A stretch of 20,842 bases of DNA, taken from assembly GCA_016870855.1 (NCBI GenBank), contig VGAF01000012.1, forward strand, positions 1 through 20,842. The letters are read 5' to 3'. Below the pieces are notes generated by a model, which worked only from the letters and a program-made list of their open reading frames with translations, was not told the origin of the DNA and ran no database searches. Each line of letters begins with the position of its first letter. Position 1 is the first letter of the stretch. The position numbers and the translations under genes were made by a program. Origin of the DNA: Actinomycetota bacterium (GTDB taxonomy: Bacteria; Actinomycetota; Actinomycetes; Nanopelagicales; Nanopelagicaceae). Positions 6,387-13,480 of this stretch are shown in pieces.

Positions 6387-7475
6387 CTAGTTACGAATTC
6401 CGGCGCGACGAAGATCTTCAATCCGCAAAGTTCCAGTCTTTGCATCCTCTTCAGCCGATAAGAACAACCTCTGAATCGCAATAACCATCCCTTCAGCAAC
6501 TGTGTCACGGAAGGTTGGATCATTTAATCGAGCGGCATCTTTTGGATTTGTGATGTAGCCAAGCTCAAGGCGGATGGTTGGAGCTTTGGTTAAGCGCAAC
6601 AAATCCCAAGTCTTTGCATGGGTGCGATTATTAGCTAAATCAGTTCGGGCACAGATCTCACGTTGTGCCAAAGTGGCAAAGCGCTCGCCCACCAATGAAT
6701 GGATTCCATGTTGATCGCTTCCATAAAAGTAAGTGGAGACGCCATGTGCTTTATCGTTCTGGTAATTATCAATCCCGATTGAAATTACAAGATCTGCGTT
6801 TACCGAGTTAGCAAATTGAATTCGCTCGGTTTCACTTGGAGTGGAACTTGCGCCCCTTGATAGAAAAACTGAAACTCCAAGAGCAATTAATCGACCCTCA
6901 ATTTTCTGGGCGAGATCAAAGGTGAGTGAGGAGATTTCACTTCTAGTGCTTGGATCCAAAACGATTACTTTGTCAGCAAGGGCTGGGCCACGTTTTGCGC
7001 GATCTGCTTGTGCGCGAAGTTCTGTGGGCGCTCCCCCGGAAACAGTTCGCATCAAGCGCATTAAAGAGATAACAGTTCCTGGGCCACATATGCCATCAAC
7101 TTTTGTGCCAACCGATTTCTGGAAATCCTTAACAGCGTTCTCGGTATTTGGTCCGTAGATTCCATCGACTCTTCCGGGATTGAATCCCATCTCAACTAAA
7201 CGAGATTGGAGATTGGCGACATCATCACCACGCGTATGCGGTTGTTGGATTTGAAGTGAGCGATCACCTAACTTCCAACGCGCTTCCTCTAAGGCTTTTT
7301 CGGTTGGTGAATCGATCAACCCCGATACCGATAATCCGCGCGCCTGTTGAAAGGCCTGAATTGCTTCCGTGACTCTAGTGTCAAAGTGATCGCTTACTTC
7401 GGGTAAGAAACCAAGGCGATGTAGCGTCGTAGTAAGAGTTGTTACTAGATCCCCGCGATCGCCGGGTTTAAGCAT
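6387..7475 (-). CDS. cwlM: CwlM-like peptidoglycan amidase-fold protein, predicted catalytically inactive
   Basis: Two peptidoglycan-binding type 1 modules (about 1-64 and 80-141, with RVDGIYGPNTENAVKDFQ in the second) precede an Amidase_3 fold (about 169-338). There is no signal peptide or membrane segment, so the protein should stay in the cytoplasm. The zinc sites of active amidases are missing: the DPGHGG loop reads DPSTRSE (174-180), the glutamate expected soon after is not there, and the SxHxN motif reads SIGIDN (232-237). Only the late glutamate E304 (RLELGYITNP) survives. Gene order (trxB, trxA, this gene) matches mycobacterial cwlM, whose product regulates MurA and contacts MurJ rather than cutting cell wall. 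A regulatory role here is an inference from that. ATG 7475 lies 12 nt after trxA. Confidence 0.85.
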   Translation of the reverse strand: MLKPGDRGDLVTTLTTTLHRLGFLPEVSDHFDTRVTEAIQAFQQARGLSVSGLIDSPTEKALEEARWKLGDRSLQIQQPHTRGDDVANLQSRLVEMGFNPGRVDGIYGPNTENAVKDFQKSVGTKVDGICGPGTVISLMRLMRTVSGGAPTELRAQADRAKRGPALADKVIVLDPSTRSEISSLTFDLAQKIEGRLIALGVSVFLSRGASSTPSETERIQFANSVNADLVISIGIDNYQNDKAHGVSTYFYGSDQHGIHSLVGERFATLAQREICARTDLANNRTHAKTWDLLRLTKAPTIRLELGYITNPKDAARLNDPTFRDTVAEGMVIAIQRLFLSAEEDAKTGTLRIEDLRRAGIRN

Positions 7476-7487
7476 TAGCGCTCTCGC

Positions 7488-7811
7488 TTAGCCGATGTAT
7501 TCAGAGAGTTCGCGGACGATGGCTGGCTTTGGGCGCGCGCCAACAATGCTCTTAACTACTTCCCCACCAACAAAGAGGTTCATGGTTGGGATTGAGCTAA
7601 TGCCGTACTTCATCGCAACCGAACCCTCTTCATCGGTATTTAACTTAACAATCTTGATCTTTCCAGCGTACTCATTTGAGATCTCTTCAAGGATCGGTGC
7701 AACTGCGCGGCAAGGTCCGCACCACTCGGCCCAGAAATCAACTAGAACTGGGGTTGTGCTCTTCAATACAACATCATTGAAGTTTGCTGCCGTTACTTTT
7801 TCCGTTGCCAT
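7488..7811 (-). CDS. trxA: Thioredoxin
   Basis: Cytoplasmic dithiol/disulfide carrier, reduced by the thioredoxin reductase encoded just upstream. The 107 aa length and layout are standard: DFWAEWCGPCRAV with the active-site cysteines C31 and C34, NTDEEGSVAMKYGISSIPTM with the conserved cis-proline, and FVGGEVV in the last strand. A good Shine-Dalgarno (AGGAGAG, 7823-7817) ends 5 nt before the ATG. It lies between trxB (34 nt gap) and the cwlM-like gene, as in Mycobacterium. Confidence 0.97.
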   Translation of the reverse strand: MATEKVTAANFNDVVLKSTTPVLVDFWAEWCGPCRAVAPILEEISNEYAGKIKIVKLNTDEEGSVAMKYGISSIPTMNLFVGGEVVKSIVGARPKPAIVRELSEYIG

Positions 7812-7845
7812 TTCTTCTCTCCTGTTTATCCCTATAACGCGAACT

Positions 7846-8787
7846 CTAGTGTCCTGCTAAAAAACGCTCGGCATCGAGGGCGGCCTGGCAGCCCGAGCCG
7901 GCTGCGGTGATTGCTTGGCGGTAGGTATGGTCGACAAGGTCACCACAGGCGAAAACCCCTTTGATATTGGTCTTCGTGGAGCGCCCTTCAACTTCTACAT
8001 AGCCATCGTTATTGGTTACGACCTGACCCTTTACCAATTCACTTCTAGGTAGGTGGCCGATTGCCACAAAGAGACCAGTGAAATCTTTAACGCTCTCTTC
8101 CCCAGTCTTGGTGTTCTTCAACTTTAAGCCGCTCATTTTATCTTCACCTAGAACATCAACAATCTGGGTGTTAAACATAAATTCAATCTTTGGATTTTTC
8201 TTAGCGCGCTCGGCCATGATCTTTGAAGCACGTAACTCTTCGCGGCGATGGATGATTACGACTTTAGTAGCGAACTTTGTTAGGAAGTTTGCTTCCTCCA
8301 TTGCAGAGTCGCCACCGCCTGCAACAGCAATGAGTTGTTCTCTAAAGAAAAAACCATCACAAGTTGCACACCATGAAACACCGCGTCCCGAAAGACGTTT
8401 CTCATTCTCTAGCCCAAGTTCTTTATAAGCCGAACCCATAGCAAGAATCACCGATTTTGCGCGGATGGTATTTCCCATCCCATCAGTTAGCTCTTTGATT
8501 TCACCATCAAGTTTCATGGAAGTGATGTCATCTGTGACTAATTCTGCGCCAAAGCGGAGGGCTTGTTTTCTCATCTGGTCCATCAAATCTGGACCCATGA
8601 TGCCGTCTTCAAAACCAGGGAAATTTTCAACTTCTGTTGTATTCATAAGCGCGCCACCGGTGGTGACTGAACCTTCGTAAATAACCGGATTAAGTTGAGC
8701 GCGAGCGGTATAGATCGCAGCGGTATATCCAGCTGGACCAGAACCAACGATTACTACTTCATGTACTTTCGAATAATCAACGCTCAC
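7846..8787 (-). CDS. trxB: Thioredoxin-disulfide reductase
   Basis: NADPH-dependent flavoenzyme that reduces thioredoxin. The 313 aa product has the FAD Rossmann motif VVIVGSGPAGYTAAIYTARA near the N-terminus, the redox pair C140/C143 in SWCATCDGFFF, the NADPH motif AVAGGGDSAMEEANFL (about 154-169), and the C-terminal FAD loop FACGDLVDHTYRQAITAAGSG. The start is GTG 8787, only 9 nt after the murJ stop. A weak AGGGTG ribosome-binding site overlaps the end of murJ. This fits one leftward operon in which redox and cell-wall genes are co-transcribed. Confidence 0.97.
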   Translation of the reverse strand: MSVDYSKVHEVVIVGSGPAGYTAAIYTARAQLNPVIYEGSVTTGGALMNTTEVENFPGFEDGIMGPDLMDQMRKQALRFGAELVTDDITSMKLDGEIKELTDGMGNTIRAKSVILAMGSAYKELGLENEKRLSGRGVSWCATCDGFFFREQLIAVAGGGDSAMEEANFLTKFATKVVIIHRREELRASKIMAERAKKNPKIEFMFNTQIVDVLGEDKMSGLKLKNTKTGEESVKDFTGLFVAIGHLPRSELVKGQVVTNNDGYVEVEGRSTKTNIKGVFACGDLVDHTYRQAITAAGSGCQAALDAERFLAGH

Positions 8788-8796
8788 CCGGGCACC

Positions 8797-10377
8797 CTAT
8801 CTTCGTAAGACCGTCTTTACAGTTTCACTCACTTCTTTGATTTTTGCCAGGCGCGCAAGAAGAAGGTAAGCCAAACTCGTGATGAACAGAACCATCAATA
8901 GATTAGGGATATTCCCCCCGAGGTTGACCGCCCTTAGCGTTAATGAGGCGAGCGCCACAGCTACCCCCGCCACGAGCGAGACCTTGAAATAGAAGGGCAA
9001 TTCGCGGGTTAGAAGCATTTTGTAGGTGAAGCGCTTAAGTAGGTAATCAGTAACAAATAAACCGACCCAATAACTCAAGGCGAAAGCAACCGCCAAGCCA
9101 ATCACTACTTCTTCTGATTCTAAAGCAGTAAAAGCAACAAGTGAGAGCGCGACGGCAACTAGGTTAGTAATGAGAGTTGAAACAAATTGATACTTGGTAT
9201 TTTCAAAGGCATTGAGGGCACGGATTCCCACTAAGTTCATCGAAAGTGGGATAGCGCCAAAGGCAAAACCAGCAAGAACTTTTCCTAAGAATTCTGCGCT
9301 CGTTTCATCAACGCCAAAGAAGAGCGATTTACCAATGAGCGTTCCAAAAGCAAAGAATACAAAAGCCGCCGGCACTGAAATAATTGCAACCAATCGAAGC
9401 GCATGGCTAATGTCTGATGAAAAGGCATCAACCTTCTTATCGATTACATATTGCGAGAGCTTCGGCAGGATTGCGGTGACGATAGAAATTGTTGCGATTG
9501 AATGTGGCAACATCAAAATTAGGTACGCATTTGCATACGGCGTATATCCAGCGCCATATTCAATTCCTGAATTAATAGCGCTCAAACCAGATCTTGTTGC
9601 AAGGTTTACCGTGATTAAGAATCCAATCTGGGAAGCAAGCACCGAAAGGAGCGTCCAACTACCAAGGCGCAGTGACTTACCTAAACCACTATTTCGCCAA
9701 TCAAAGCGCAACTTAAGAGTTAGCCCGGAGCCCTTTATGTAAGGAAGTAGTAATAAGGATTGGATGGCTATTCCGAGAGTTGTTCCAACTCCTAAAATCA
9801 AGACTTGTTGATCGGTTATCGTTCCAACAGAGAGATCATCAACGACGGTTAGGAAATAGCCGAACAACAAGATTACGGCGAGATTATTTGCGATTGGTGA
9901 CCACATCATCGGTCCGAAGCGCTCTTTGGCATTTGTTACTTGGCCGAGGATTCCAAAGAGGCCATAGAAGAGGATTTGTGGGAGGCAATAAAGGGTGAAA
10001 GCAATTGTTATATCGCGGGCTCTGCCATCAAAAGTAGGCGCATAAAGTGAGACAAGAAGCGGGGCTGCGATCATCGCAAGTGCGGTAACGACAAAGATGA
10101 GTGTTCCGATAAGCGAGACAAGTTTTGAAACAAAGGCGCCACCGCCATCGCTATCGCGGAATGAGCGGACGATTTGTGGAACGAATACCGCGGTCAACGC
10201 CCCACCTATAAGTAAGTTGTAAATAATGTTTGGCGCCGTATTTCCGACGTTGTAGGTATCACCTAGTAACGCCGCGCCAAGGACTGCAACGGTAAGTAGG
10301 CCACGAACCAATCCAGTAATTCGGGAGAGTAAAGTTCCAAGCGCCATGAAGGCAGAGGATTTGATTAGATCACTCAT
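8797..10377 (-). CDS. murJ: Lipid II flippase MurJ (MviN)
   Basis: Polytopic membrane protein of the MOP superfamily that flips lipid II, the peptidoglycan precursor, across the membrane. The 526 aa product is hydrophobic throughout, with room for about 14 transmembrane helices. The N-terminus carries the MurJ signature: ALGTLLSRITGLVRG with R19 and R25, GDTYNVGNTAPNIIYNLLIG with D40, and GALTAVFVPQIV. It is the bare flippase core: the long C-terminal pseudokinase and extracellular part of mycobacterial MurJ is absent. Its start overlaps the end of the DUF6049-like gene by 4 nt (ATGA). The downstream cwlM-like gene may encode a regulator, because mycobacterial CwlM interacts with MurJ. Confidence 0.95.
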   Translation of the reverse strand: MSDLIKSSAFMALGTLLSRITGLVRGLLTVAVLGAALLGDTYNVGNTAPNIIYNLLIGGALTAVFVPQIVRSFRDSDGGGAFVSKLVSLIGTLIFVVTALAMIAAPLLVSLYAPTFDGRARDITIAFTLYCLPQILFYGLFGILGQVTNAKERFGPMMWSPIANNLAVILLFGYFLTVVDDLSVGTITDQQVLILGVGTTLGIAIQSLLLLPYIKGSGLTLKLRFDWRNSGLGKSLRLGSWTLLSVLASQIGFLITVNLATRSGLSAINSGIEYGAGYTPYANAYLILMLPHSIATISIVTAILPKLSQYVIDKKVDAFSSDISHALRLVAIISVPAAFVFFAFGTLIGKSLFFGVDETSAEFLGKVLAGFAFGAIPLSMNLVGIRALNAFENTKYQFVSTLITNLVAVALSLVAFTALESEEVVIGLAVAFALSYWVGLFVTDYLLKRFTYKMLLTRELPFYFKVSLVAGVAVALASLTLRAVNLGGNIPNLLMVLFITSLAYLLLARLAKIKEVSETVKTVLRR

Positions 10378-11474
10378 AACTTCTTCCGCTTCTTAACTCG
10401 ACGCATACTTTGGATGACCGCTGCAAGTAACAAGATTATTGCCATTCCAGTTGTAAACCAGGTAGTCAGCGGTGAGATAACGGCAAGTCGGAGCGGGATG
10501 TACTCAACCTCGCCTACTTGCTTACCGTTCTGGCTTCGAAGTTTTAACTCAATTTGGGTATCACCCGAGGCGATTATTCGAAGCGGTATCTCAACTTGGG
10601 ATTGGGAATTAGCGGCCACGCTAACTAGCGGCGCTGCTCCGACAACGATACGTGAATTAGTTGGACGTGCAATCAACTCCAAATTTACCGGGACCGAGAA
10701 GTCATTAATTACCGTTACGGGTAAATCGTAATTTGAGGCGGTAATTGTGTAATTACCACGGGCTACCCGAAGTTTCTTTGCGTTTTCTTTCAAAGCTTTA
10801 GTTAAGTTGTCAGATAACAAATCGGCGGACTCTTTAGAAAGTGATGGATTTAGAAGTTGTCCTAGTTGAAGACGGAGCGATGCTAACTCTGGCGCCGGTG
10901 CAACTGAGTAGAGAATTCTTAAATCGCGACGGTAGGTGTCGCTCAAGGCGCGGCTCTTAACAAGGGATTCTCCGCCTGATTCAAGGCTATCTACGCTTGT
11001 TACTGGTAGAGCGAGAAAGGCCGTAAGCCTCTCTGTTCCCACTTGCTTTAGAAATTCATACTCAACAAGAGATATGCTCTCGAGGAATTTTCGGTCGGGG
11101 TTTCCATAAGGAAGTGCGGAGACACTTCTTCCTTTGACGGCGCTGCGAAGCGTATTTAGCCAGATATCAGCAATTACAAATTCCGGGATTTCGACGACCT
11201 CACCGGCTTCGTTAATAAAGCTATAACCATCAGCGAGATCTTGGATTTCCTCAATAGTTGCCATATCAATGACATAAATTCTTACTGCCAAAGTTCTATC
11301 AAAGAGAGCTCTCCCAAGTCGGCCCTGTGGCGTTATCGCACTAGCTAAATCATCATCAATAAAGATGCCATCGGCGTTTCGGTGCATCGGTTCTGCGAGA
11401 GTGATGGTCGTGTTTGCATGTGCTGGGATAACTGGAAGCATTAAGAAGGCGAAAACTAAAACTAGACGCTTCAT
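10374..11474 (-). CDS. Secreted membrane-anchored protein, DUF6049-like
   Basis: Function unknown. Residues 1-20 form a signal peptide (MKRLVLVFAFLMLPVIPAHA) with an AHA cleavage motif. A long extracytoplasmic part follows, then one hydrophobic helix at about 336-357 and a basic cytoplasmic tail RRVKKRKKL, giving a type I membrane protein. Before the helix (about 245-320) the sequence is strand-rich (NYTITASNYDLPVTVINDF and similar), suggesting an immunoglobulin-like fold. In actinobacteria a DUF6049 protein sits exactly here between the NUDIX gene and murJ; at 366 aa this one is roughly half the length I expect. It overlaps both neighbours by 4 nt, so co-translation with murJ is likely and a cell-envelope role is inferred. 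The family assignment rests mainly on position and topology. Confidence 0.75.
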   Translation of the reverse strand: MKRLVLVFAFLMLPVIPAHANTTITLAEPMHRNADGIFIDDDLASAITPQGRLGRALFDRTLAVRIYVIDMATIEEIQDLADGYSFINEAGEVVEIPEFVIADIWLNTLRSAVKGRSVSALPYGNPDRKFLESISLVEYEFLKQVGTERLTAFLALPVTSVDSLESGGESLVKSRALSDTYRRDLRILYSVAPAPELASLRLQLGQLLNPSLSKESADLLSDNLTKALKENAKKLRVARGNYTITASNYDLPVTVINDFSVPVNLELIARPTNSRIVVGAAPLVSVAANSQSQVEIPLRIIASGDTQIELKLRSQNGKQVGEVEYIPLRLAVISPLTTWFTTGMAIILLLAAVIQSMRRVKKRKKL

Positions 11475-12010
11475 TGGAGAAGCTCTTTAGAACGAGCAAT
11501 TAACTTCTTCTCATCTGGATATGCAAGGCGCTCTACGATTTCATTGAGTGGAAACCATTGGACATCATCAACTTCACTTACCTGGGGCGCGATTCGGCCA
11601 CCTTTTTCTTTAAAGAGGAAGTGATGAACCGTTTTGTGAATCCGCTTTCCGCCGGCCATAAACCAGAAATCAATCACTCCAAGTGATTTATTTATCTCAC
11701 TTTTAATCCCAGTTTCTTCTTGGACCTCTCGAACCGCTGCTTGTTCTGGGGATTCACCTTCTTCAATGTGGCCTTTGGGAAGCGACCATAGTAATTTCTC
11801 GCGGGTTGGATCTTTAGCGTCAATACGTCCGATTAATAAACCTTTTGTTCCTGAGCTATCAATTACTAATCCGCCCGCACTTATTTCATCAACACGTTTT
11901 GCATAAGGTTGTTTCTTAAGTGACGGACGTTTTGAAGATTTTGAGCGTGAACGTCGCCGATTACGCTTCTTTTTACTACCTTCGCCGCCCGCACTTGGTG
12001 CCGGGGTCAT
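11471..12010 (-). CDS. NUDIX hydrolase (MutT-like)
   Basis: Hydrolyses a nucleoside diphosphate linked to another group; the actual substrate is not visible. The Nudix box GX5EX7REUXEEXGU is complete at residues 80-102 (GHIEEGESPEQAAVRE then VQEETGI). The N-terminal 40 residues are very basic (KKKRNRRRSRSKSSKR), an unusual extension that may bind nucleic acid or simply be disordered. Position matches mycobacterial mutT4, next to the CCA-adding enzyme and upstream of the DUF6049-murJ pair. It is the first gene of the leftward operon. The ATG has no Shine-Dalgarno and lies 7 nt after a TAGGCT -10 candidate, so its mRNA may be leaderless. Confidence 0.9.
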   Translation of the reverse strand: MTPAPSAGGEGSKKKRNRRRSRSKSSKRPSLKKQPYAKRVDEISAGGLVIDSSGTKGLLIGRIDAKDPTREKLLWSLPKGHIEEGESPEQAAVREVQEETGIKSEINKSLGVIDFWFMAGGKRIHKTVHHFLFKEKGGRIAPQVSEVDDVQWFPLNEIVERLAYPDEKKLIARSKELLQ

Positions 12011-12017
12011 GGGCGTA

Positions 12018-12023
12018 AGCCTA
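12018..12023 (-). promoter_or_regulatory. -10 element for the NUDIX operon
   Basis: Minus-strand TAGGCT (TANNNT), 7 nt before the ATG at 12010. This spacing predicts a leaderless transcript. It lies in the left arm of the inverted repeat. Confidence 0.55.
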
Positions 12024-12028
12024 CTCGG

Positions 12029-12034
12029 TAGCCT
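12029..12034 (+). promoter_or_regulatory. -10 element for the CCA-adding enzyme gene
   Basis: TAGCCT (TANNNT), 9 nt before the ATG at 12044, with no Shine-Dalgarno: a likely leaderless start. It mirrors the NUDIX -10 in the other arm of the repeat and is part of the 13 bp string ACTCGGTAGCCTT also found before the PBP gene. Confidence 0.55.
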
Positions 12035-12043
12035 TACGCCCTA

Positions 12044-13480
12044 ATGGAAACACCGGTATCCGCAGCGAGTGAAATCGCAATATCTGCGCTTCGGGATAAA
12101 GCCCCACAAGCGTTAGAGCTCGCCACTCATTTTAAGAAGGGCGGATTTACCCTCGCGCTAGTTGGTGGATCGGTGCGCGACATACTTTTAAATCGCCTTG
12201 GTAACGATCTTGATTTCACGACTAATGCGCGCCCAGATGACATTAAGAAGATTATGAAGAATTGGGCTGGTGAAATTTGGGAGATTGGTGCGAAGTTTGG
12301 AACTATCGGCGCTAAGCGCGACGAACTTGTTTTTGAGATAACAACTTATCGAAGTGAAGTTTATGTATCAGATTCTCGCAAACCAGAAGTCAAATTTGGT
12401 GATTCAATTGAAGTAGATCTTTATCGCCGAGATTTCACTGTGAATGCAATGGCGATTGAGTTAACAACTGATTCGCCTACCTTTATCGACCCGCATAATG
12501 GCGTCCGTGATCTCTTAGTTAAAACGCTAAGAACACCTGGAGCACCAGAACTCTCATTTGGTGATGATCCACTTCGAATGTTGCGCGCTGCAAGATTCGC
12601 TGTGCAACTTGGATTTGATATCGCTCCCGAAGTTCTAAAAGCGATGAGCGAGATGGCAGTTCGGTTGGAGATTATCTCGGCGGAGCGAATTCACGATGAG
12701 TTTGTAAAGATCATGATGTCACCAAGCCCAAGAATCGGCATAACAACACTTGTTGATACTGGGTTATGTGAGAAGTTCTTACCGGAGATTCCAAAGTTAC
12801 GACTTGAGATCGATGAACATCACCACCATAAAGATGTCTATGAACACTCTCTTGCTGTGGTTGAGCAATCTATGGCGCTGGAAGAACGGCTAGGTGGGCC
12901 AAATCTGGTAATTCGATTAGCTGCGCTACTTCACGACATCGGAAAACCAAAGACCCGTGCGCTCATCGATGGTGGTGGCGTTTCATTTCATCACCATGAA
13001 GTAGTCGGTGCGCGGATGACAAAAGAACGCTTGAAAAAGCTTAGATTTGAGCATCAAGTAATTGAAGATGTAGCCCAACTCGTATTTCTACACCTCCGTT
13101 TTCATGGCTATGGCGGTGGCGAATGGACTGATTCAGCGGTGCGTAGATATGTCCGCGATGCTGGTGATTTATTAACCCATCTACATGTCCTAACCCGCGC
13201 AGATTGCACTACTCGAAATAAGAAGAAGGCTGAGCTCCTTGCATCTAATTACGATCATCTAGAAGCGCGGATCGGTGCGCTTATGGAGCAGGAAGAGTTA
13301 CTAAAGATCCGCCCAGATTTAGATGGCCACTCAATTATGGAGATCTTGGGAGTAAAAGCTGGACCAATCGTTGGTAAGGCTTATGAATACTTACTCGAGT
13401 TAAGACTTGAACATGGACCACTTGGTGAGGAGCGCGCCAAAGTAGAACTTCTTAATTGGTGGGCGAAAAATCAGAGTTGA
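12044..13480 (+). CDS. pcnA: CCA-adding tRNA nucleotidyltransferase
   Basis: Adds or repairs the 3' CCA end of tRNA. The 478 aa product has the class II nucleotidyltransferase head: LVGGSVRDILL (GGSVRD at 41-46) and the metal-binding D55/D57 in GNDLDFTT. It continues with the RRDFTVNAMA motif (128-137), then DPLRMLRAARFAVQLGF for nucleotide selection. An HD phosphohydrolase domain follows, with H297/D298 in ALLHDIGKPKTR and HHHEVVGA. This combination is the usual actinobacterial form, historically annotated PcnA. It is divergent from the NUDIX gene, as in Mycobacterium. Its last 29 bp overlap the end of the convergent MFS gene, leaving no room for a separate terminator. Confidence 0.95.
   Translation: METPVSAASEIAISALRDKAPQALELATHFKKGGFTLALVGGSVRDILLNRLGNDLDFTTNARPDDIKKIMKNWAGEIWEIGAKFGTIGAKRDELVFEITTYRSEVYVSDSRKPEVKFGDSIEVDLYRRDFTVNAMAIELTTDSPTFIDPHNGVRDLLVKTLRTPGAPELSFGDDPLRMLRAARFAVQLGFDIAPEVLKAMSEMAVRLEIISAERIHDEFVKIMMSPSPRIGITTLVDTGLCEKFLPEIPKLRLEIDEHHHHKDVYEHSLAVVEQSMALEERLGGPNLVIRLAALLHDIGKPKTRALIDGGGVSFHHHEVVGARMTKERLKKLRFEHQVIEDVAQLVFLHLRFHGYGGGEWTDSAVRRYVRDAGDLLTHLHVLTRADCTTRNKKKAELLASNYDHLEARIGALMEQEELLKIRPDLDGHSIMEILGVKAGPIVGKAYEYLLELRLEHGPLGEERAKVELLNWWAKNQS

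Larger units (their letters stand above)
12011..12041. repeat. 31 bp inverted repeat filling the divergent NUDIX/CCA-enzyme promoter region
   Basis: Left arm GGGCGTAAGCCTAC (12011-12024) and right arm GTAGCCTTACGCCC (12028-12041) are reverse complements with a single C/C mismatch, around a 3 nt TCG centre. It covers 31 of the 33 bp between the two start codons. It could be an operator or a cruciform/hairpin. Confidence 0.85.

Noticed and set aside
7495..7860. 121-codon plus-strand open frame opposite trxA
   Set aside because: Antisense to trxA over its whole length; no family resemblance and no start signal.
9194..9742. 182-codon plus-strand open frame opposite murJ
   Set aside because: It lies wholly antisense to a well-supported murJ, has no ribosome-binding site or recognisable domain, and its composition reflects the murJ codon pattern.
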